Below, in pieces: positions 40,390 through 44,167 of a stretch of DNA of 44,167 nucleotides. Location: assembly GCA_004431415.1 (NCBI GenBank), contig QPMI01000397.1, forward strand, positions 1-44,167. Reading direction: 5' to 3'. Below the pieces are notes generated by a model. That model worked only from the letters and a program-made list of their open reading frames with translations, made no database searches and was not told where the DNA came from. The position numbers were made by a program, and so were the translations under genes. Source of the stretch: Cyanophora paradoxa. Taxonomy: Eukaryota; Glaucocystophyceae; Cyanophorales; Cyanophoraceae. How positions within the stretch are numbered: position 1 is the first letter of the stretch; each line of letters begins with the position of its first letter.

Positions 40390-41062
40390 GAAGCTCGTCC
40401 CATTGCTGTTCCCTTTGCGATCGCTGTGCTTGCGCCGTGGGGCAGATTTCTTTGCCCGCTTTGCCTCAGCCCTGGCTTCCGAGGTGGGACGTGGGTTGGC
40501 TGGTGGCCAATCACGGGGCGCCATCTGGGCCTTTCGTTCCATTTTCTGGGATCTGGGCCCGTCGCTCGTGGAGAGTGGCTGGGTGTAGGCCTCCCGGGTG
40601 CCTGCGGGTCCGTGAGGGGCTCGAGGTTGCTGGCTGGGGGTGCACTCAGTCGTGCCCTATCCTTTCGTTGGGCCTGATGGGCGGCCCGGATACCTCCTCG
40701 CTGGTTTCTTCCCGAGGCGGTGAAACTTCCCATCCGTGCCACTCTCCTTCGGCTCTCGCCGTTGGAGCGAGTTTGGGCCAGCTTTTGGGGGTTTCGAGTT
40801 CTATGCTTTTCCATCTTTCGAGCTTGGCCTGGGGTTGCCTAGGTACATGCACTATGCTGGTATCGGCTCCTATTTCGGTCGCGAGCTATGCTACCTGGCA
40901 TATCTGGTTGCTGACGACGGACATTCTACTTCGAGAGGAGTTCACTCGCCGCCGCCCTGTCGCTGCCGTGGTTGGTGCACACCCCGGCGGTGGGGTGGAC
41001 GCCCCGTCGAGCATGCAGACTCGACGTTCGGCTTGGCGCGGTCCGGTGCGAGGACGCACCGT
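40390..41062 (+). other. Retroelement 3' untranslated region
   Basis: About 670 bp between the pol stop codon and the polypurine tract. Open frames here (for example 40386-41165) have no recognisable domain, and I see no envelope-like gene. Confidence 0.6.
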
Positions 41063-41078
41063 ATGCAGAGTGAGGAGT
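41063..41078 (+). other. Polypurine tract (plus-strand primer)
   Basis: ATGCAGAGTGAGGAGT abuts the 3' LTR, the position of the RNase H-resistant primer for plus-strand DNA synthesis. Near-copies ATGCAGAGGAGGAGT occur inside pol at 35955 and 37713. Confidence 0.7.
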
Positions 41079-41334
41079 TGTCGCGTGCCGCGATTCCCTC
41101 GGATTAGGCTAGCCGGCAGTCTATGCGTAGCCGCTAGCCCTAGTCTAGTGCTATCGAGCAGCTAGCTCTAGCACTCTCTGTATTCTGACTTAGCGCCGGG
41201 CGCGACTCCGTTTGGGGGTACGCGATCCCTGGACGGGTACACTTGTGAATAGACCACTTGTGCTCCCAGCTACAGCCCCAGCCCGTGCGTGACCGCACGG
41301 ACGCTGCACCGGGTGGGAATCCTCTCATCCGACA
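41079..41334 (+). repeat. 3' LTR, 256 bp
   Basis: TG...CA ends; one G longer than the 5' LTR within a G run, otherwise identical. Its right end abuts the truncated integrase gene of the neighbouring element. Confidence 0.97.
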
Positions 41335-41769
41335 CGTCTGAATGATATCGGGCTTCACCGGAAAGCTTGCTATGAGCTGCCGCAGTGTCGAAAGCAGGGT
41401 CCCCTCGCTTTTATTTTTCATTGGGATGCTGTACGCTTTCCGGGTTACAACATCCACAGCGTTCATGATGAAGTGCACTCCGCGGTTGCTTCTAGCATAG
41501 GGACTGACATCGATCAAATCCACTTCATAATACTTCTCTGGGTGATTATACGTGATACTGGTGTACGGCTTCTCTTTCACCGGTTTTGCAAAGCGCTGAG
41601 CTGTGGACAGCTTCGCGAGCACTGCCTGCACCCTTGCCAGCGGCATCTTCAGCTTCTTAGCTATCCGTGCAGCTGACTGGAGCCCTGTCTCAGGATCATA
41701 GTAAGCATCAGAGATCGACAAAGTCAAGGTTGCCTTCTTGGCTGCCGCCTGTTGCTCGAACGTATTCAT
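41335..41769 (-). pseudogene. Polinton-type retroviral-like integrase, truncated at the LTR
   Basis: 145 codons from ATG 41769 to the LTR edge. The N-terminus (AYYDPETGLQSAARIAKKLK) is the helical zinc-free start seen in Polinton and related virus integrases. The core begins with YYEVDLIDVSPYARSNRGVH, which gives the first catalytic Asp (residue 84), and FIMNAVDVVTRKAYSIPMKN. The frame stops at PDIIQT, just before the expected second catalytic Asp; only LTR sequence follows. It overlaps the polymerase gene upstream by 62 nt in a different frame. The missing C-terminal part is not present on the other side of the retroelement. Such integrases insert the element's linear DNA. Confidence 0.8.
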
Positions 41770-44158
41770 GGGGAACCGTGCTGTAATATTCGTCAGGAAT
41801 AATCTTTCGTTTCGTATACTCCGTTTTGTTGAGTATTCGGCTGATTGGAATCTGAATTATAGAGCTGAAGTCGATCCCAGCATCGCGTTGCTTTCCATTG
41901 GGCTTGAAAACACGCGCTAGTTTAGAATCTAGTGTGCACTGCGGCTGATAACGTTCCTCTAGCATCCTTGTGAAGGCCTCCAAAGCAATTCGGTTATCAA
42001 GGGATTCCTTCTTTGCCACTGGATCACTCGGGAGCCAGTTCTCCTCTATCCAGCTCTTCGGAATTCCCTTTGCCCGCACATGCAGATCTGGTTCCCCATT
42101 CGACCTCACAAAGTAGCAGCAATAAACCTTCGGACCAATGAAGTAAGCCTCAGTAATTCTCCCTTGGATGTCATAATCTAGTTTCCCCAGCTCGCTCTCG
42201 CAGATCATTCTATTCCCTTCCTCCTCTGACATTCCCTCAACTGAATATGGCTGCTTCATGCAGTCCTTCAAAAGCTCAGCAAACCTCCTGTGCACGATCA
42301 TAGAATCTGTATCTGTGTAGTATGGCATTGCCTCTACGTCCTTATATGAGTTCATCCTCACCAAAAATCGATCCATGATTTCGCGGCTGTAGGAGAGGAT
42401 AAATGCACCAACAAAGCAAGGCTTCGAAACGCAGGCATCCCGCCTATACTCAGGGATCTCAAATGTGACGTACATTCTTGTATCATTCTCTATGTCAATG
42501 TCTGTAATCGTCGATGATCGCTGTATCTCCTTGAATCGTCTGTAGTTTGAGACCAGCTCGGTTGTCTCAATTACTGGACGCTGAGCAAATTTTCCATAGA
42601 GCCCATTCAAGAGGATCTTCGCCGTAGCATACTGGGCGGTTCCCTTTCGTGAGCGTGCTTTCATGCAGTACAGCTTCTCAATGTAATCTTTGAACATTCG
42701 TTCTTTGCCCTCAAACAAGTACACCTCGTGCAGCTCTGTGATCTCAACTCCCAGTGCTAGTGCCCGGTAGATATCGACTGAGGTGTACATTTCTTTCTCA
42801 ATAGGCTTCAAGTTAGACCATCCCAGATTGGCTTCGTGGCGGGGAAGGGGAGAGAGCACAAGATCCTGAGGAATTTTAGCGCTGATCTTCGCAACAAACA
42901 GCTGTTCCATTTTCCTGCTCAGCATAAACTTGCGGAATCGCTCTAGCTCTGCTCCATCGGTGATGCATTTGAATTTACCAGTGGGAAAGTAATTGAAGTA
43001 CATAGCCGTCGGATAGAGGGATACAACGTCTAAATCTACTAGATAATCATCCGGCCCTTTTGAAACGAACTTGCGCTTGAATGGTAGGCATCGCCCTCCG
43101 TAAATCGCTTTGCGAAAAATCTGGTCCTCCTTGTATTTCGGTAGCAGCACTTCCGTTTTCATTAGCTGCCTGTGGATCTGAAAAGCCATCGCCGATGCTG
43201 TCAAGGTGCGCTTCGAATTCACATTAATCCCAAATAGATCAAAACATGTCCGAGCGTACTTAATATACAGCTCAGTCATTGACCGAACGTCAGCTCTCAA
43301 ATATTCGCTCCAGGCTTCCTTGTGAATCTCAACGTCATCCCAAGCTCTTATCTTTCGGTGGTCAAAATCCCCTTTCAAGGTGGTGCACCCGTAGTCCTTC
43401 CCAGCCTGCCGCAGTGAGCCCTGTATGTGCAAGCAGGGATCGAAGCTTTTAAACTCTCCCCCGGCCAGCGTCTTCCACTCCATGCTCTTGATCTTTCCGG
43501 ATGAGCGCATCACCTTGACCTGGCAGTCTGGGCGGTTCTGGACAAGCCACTTATAGATAAATATCAAGTCGAAGCCGCTGCCATTGAAGAATACTAGAGT
43601 CGACTTTTCTTTCCAGTTGTCAAGCCAGAGCATAAACTGTTCCAGAGTTTCGGGGCCGCAGAACGATTTCGTTTCCGTGATCTCTCCTTTGCTAATTATG
43701 TCCATATCGACTGCGTACGGAACGTGGGTCGTGCGGTTGGGTGCAAACGTTTCAAAGTCTGCCGCTATGACTGAGTTTAGGGCCGTAAACTCTTCCTCGG
43801 GCTGAGCGAGGGCATTCTGCGTGCGCATGCGCTCCTGTCGTGTAATGTTGATGGCCATCCAGCGTACGAGTGACGGGAATCCTCGGATGCAGTGGTTGCT
43901 CTCAATCCGAGCATTGGTCTCCTGTATTTCTTTCTGAAGCTGGTCGCGTCGCGTCTTGAGGGTGTTGCGATGTTCCCGCGTCTCCTCCGACCGATTCTCC
44001 ATCTTCCGTCCCTTCTCCTTGATATGTTCAGTGAGCGCTTCGCTTGCCTCGCGAAGCTCCTCCTTGAGCTTGGCGAGCTTGCGAATGTGCGCGTGCGTGA
44101 ACTCGATCATGTCGTGGGTTGAGGTCTGGTACTGTAATGGGATCGCCTTGGTCGCCAT
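41708..44158 (-). CDS. Protein-primed family B DNA polymerase (Polinton-like), 816 aa
   Basis: ATG at 44158 in a strong context (GCGACCATGGCG). Residues 20-95 are a coiled coil. The exonuclease motifs are DFET (134-137), FNGSGFD (191-197) and YLRAD (286-290). Polymerase motifs are A, DVVSLYPT with Asp377; B, KILLNGLYG at 514-522; and C, YTDTDS with Asp616 and Asp618. The long region between A and B (GVEITELHEVYLF, MFKDYIEKLYCMKA) is the arrangement of DNA_pol_B_2, the protein-primed group of linear plasmids, Polintons and related viruses. All catalytic residues are present and the frame is unbroken. GC content and codon use are clearly lower than in the flanking retroelement. Length is shorter than typical Polinton polymerases (about 1000 aa or more) and nearer to linear-plasmid enzymes. 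The rest of the element lies beyond the right edge or is lost. Confidence 0.92.
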   Translation of the reverse strand: MATKAIPLQYQTSTHDMIEFTHAHIRKLAKLKEELREASEALTEHIKEKGRKMENRSEETREHRNTLKTRRDQLQKEIQETNARIESNHCIRGFPSLVRWMAINITRQERMRTQNALAQPEEEFTALNSVIAADFETFAPNRTTHVPYAVDMDIISKGEITETKSFCGPETLEQFMLWLDNWKEKSTLVFFNGSGFDLIFIYKWLVQNRPDCQVKVMRSSGKIKSMEWKTLAGGEFKSFDPCLHIQGSLRQAGKDYGCTTLKGDFDHRKIRAWDDVEIHKEAWSEYLRADVRSMTELYIKYARTCFDLFGINVNSKRTLTASAMAFQIHRQLMKTEVLLPKYKEDQIFRKAIYGGRCLPFKRKFVSKGPDDYLVDLDVVSLYPTAMYFNYFPTGKFKCITDGAELERFRKFMLSRKMEQLFVAKISAKIPQDLVLSPLPRHEANLGWSNLKPIEKEMYTSVDIYRALALGVEITELHEVYLFEGKERMFKDYIEKLYCMKARSRKGTAQYATAKILLNGLYGKFAQRPVIETTELVSNYRRFKEIQRSSTITDIDIENDTRMYVTFEIPEYRRDACVSKPCFVGAFILSYSREIMDRFLVRMNSYKDVEAMPYYTDTDSMIVHRRFAELLKDCMKQPYSVEGMSEEEGNRMICESELGKLDYDIQGRITEAYFIGPKVYCCYFVRSNGEPDLHVRAKGIPKSWIEENWLPSDPVAKKESLDNRIALEAFTRMLEERYQPQCTLDSKLARVFKPNGKQRDAGIDFSSIIQIPISRILNKTEYTKRKIIPDEYYSTVPHEYVRATGGSQEGNLDFVDL

Positions 44159-44167
44159 GGTCGCCGC

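Larger units (their letters stand above)
22767..41334 (+). mobile_element. Ty3/Gypsy-type LTR retrotransposon, 18.6 kb
   Basis: Bounded by near-identical LTRs beginning TG and ending CA. Pol order is protease, reverse transcriptase, RNase H, integrase, which defines the Ty3/Gypsy (Metaviridae-like) arrangement. Gag has two zinc knuckles. A polypurine tract precedes the 3' LTR. Typical Gypsy elements are about 5-8 kb; here roughly 8 kb of extra open coding sequence lies between the gag zinc knuckle and the protease. Most domains are split by one-base frame shifts, but the integrase is intact and the LTRs differ by a single G, so the insertion looks young. No target-site duplication is visible (CGGCC on the left, CGTCT on the right). 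Confidence 0.93.

Noticed and set aside
39217..40542. Minus-strand 441-codon frame opposite the integrase
   Set aside because: The plus strand has a full integrase with all catalytic residues; the antisense frame is a GC-skew shadow.
40386..41165. Envelope-like third gene between pol and the 3' LTR
   Set aside because: The frame runs into the LTR, has no signal peptide, glycosylation pattern or recognised domain, and fits a 3' UTR better.

Overview
The window looks like nuclear DNA of a GC-rich eukaryotic microbe, plausibly an alga or other protist. Several genes resolve only when canonical GT-AG introns of about 35-185 nt are removed, and the joined exons keep phase across zinc-ligand and catalytic codons. 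There is no operon structure, no rRNA or tRNA gene and no CRISPR array. I cannot name the species. Nearly all recognisable content belongs to satellites and mobile elements.

Layout: (1) 1-8193 is a head-to-tail satellite, 17 full units of about 478 bp plus a partial unit, running off the left edge. (2) 8194-11970 is gene-poor and rich in repeats: microsatellites, palindromes, a 26-C run, tandem 87-bp repeats and a short minus-strand BED-like zinc-finger gene. (3) 11971-22766 is a cluster of spliced genes. It holds two unknown proteins (12447-13237 and 14123-15158), a DDE transposase of the eukaryotic integrase-core type (15614-17821), a RING-H2 plus PHD protein (about 18531-20751) and, tail to tail with it, a minus-strand Ulp1-type cysteine protease (20827-22766). 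The last three may form one DNA transposon carrying ubiquitin/SUMO functions. (4) 22767-41334 is a very long Ty3/Gypsy-type LTR retrotransposon (18.6 kb, LTRs of 255 and 256 bp). It has gag with zinc knuckles, about 8 kb of unassigned coding sequence including an Arg/Ser-rich domain, then protease, reverse transcriptase, RNase H and integrase. (5) 41335-44167 has a visibly lower GC content and carries minus-strand genes of a Polinton-like element: an 816-aa protein-primed family B DNA polymerase and an overlapping integrase cut off exactly at the 3' LTR.

Two cautions govern the reading. Satellite copies differ mostly by one-base changes in homopolymer length, and the retroelement and transposase frames break by one-base shifts in the same way, so many apparent frameshifts may be sequence errors. 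The retroelement has no target-site duplication and lies between two different, unrelated interrupted reading frames, so either a recombination event or an assembly join at the LTRs must be considered.
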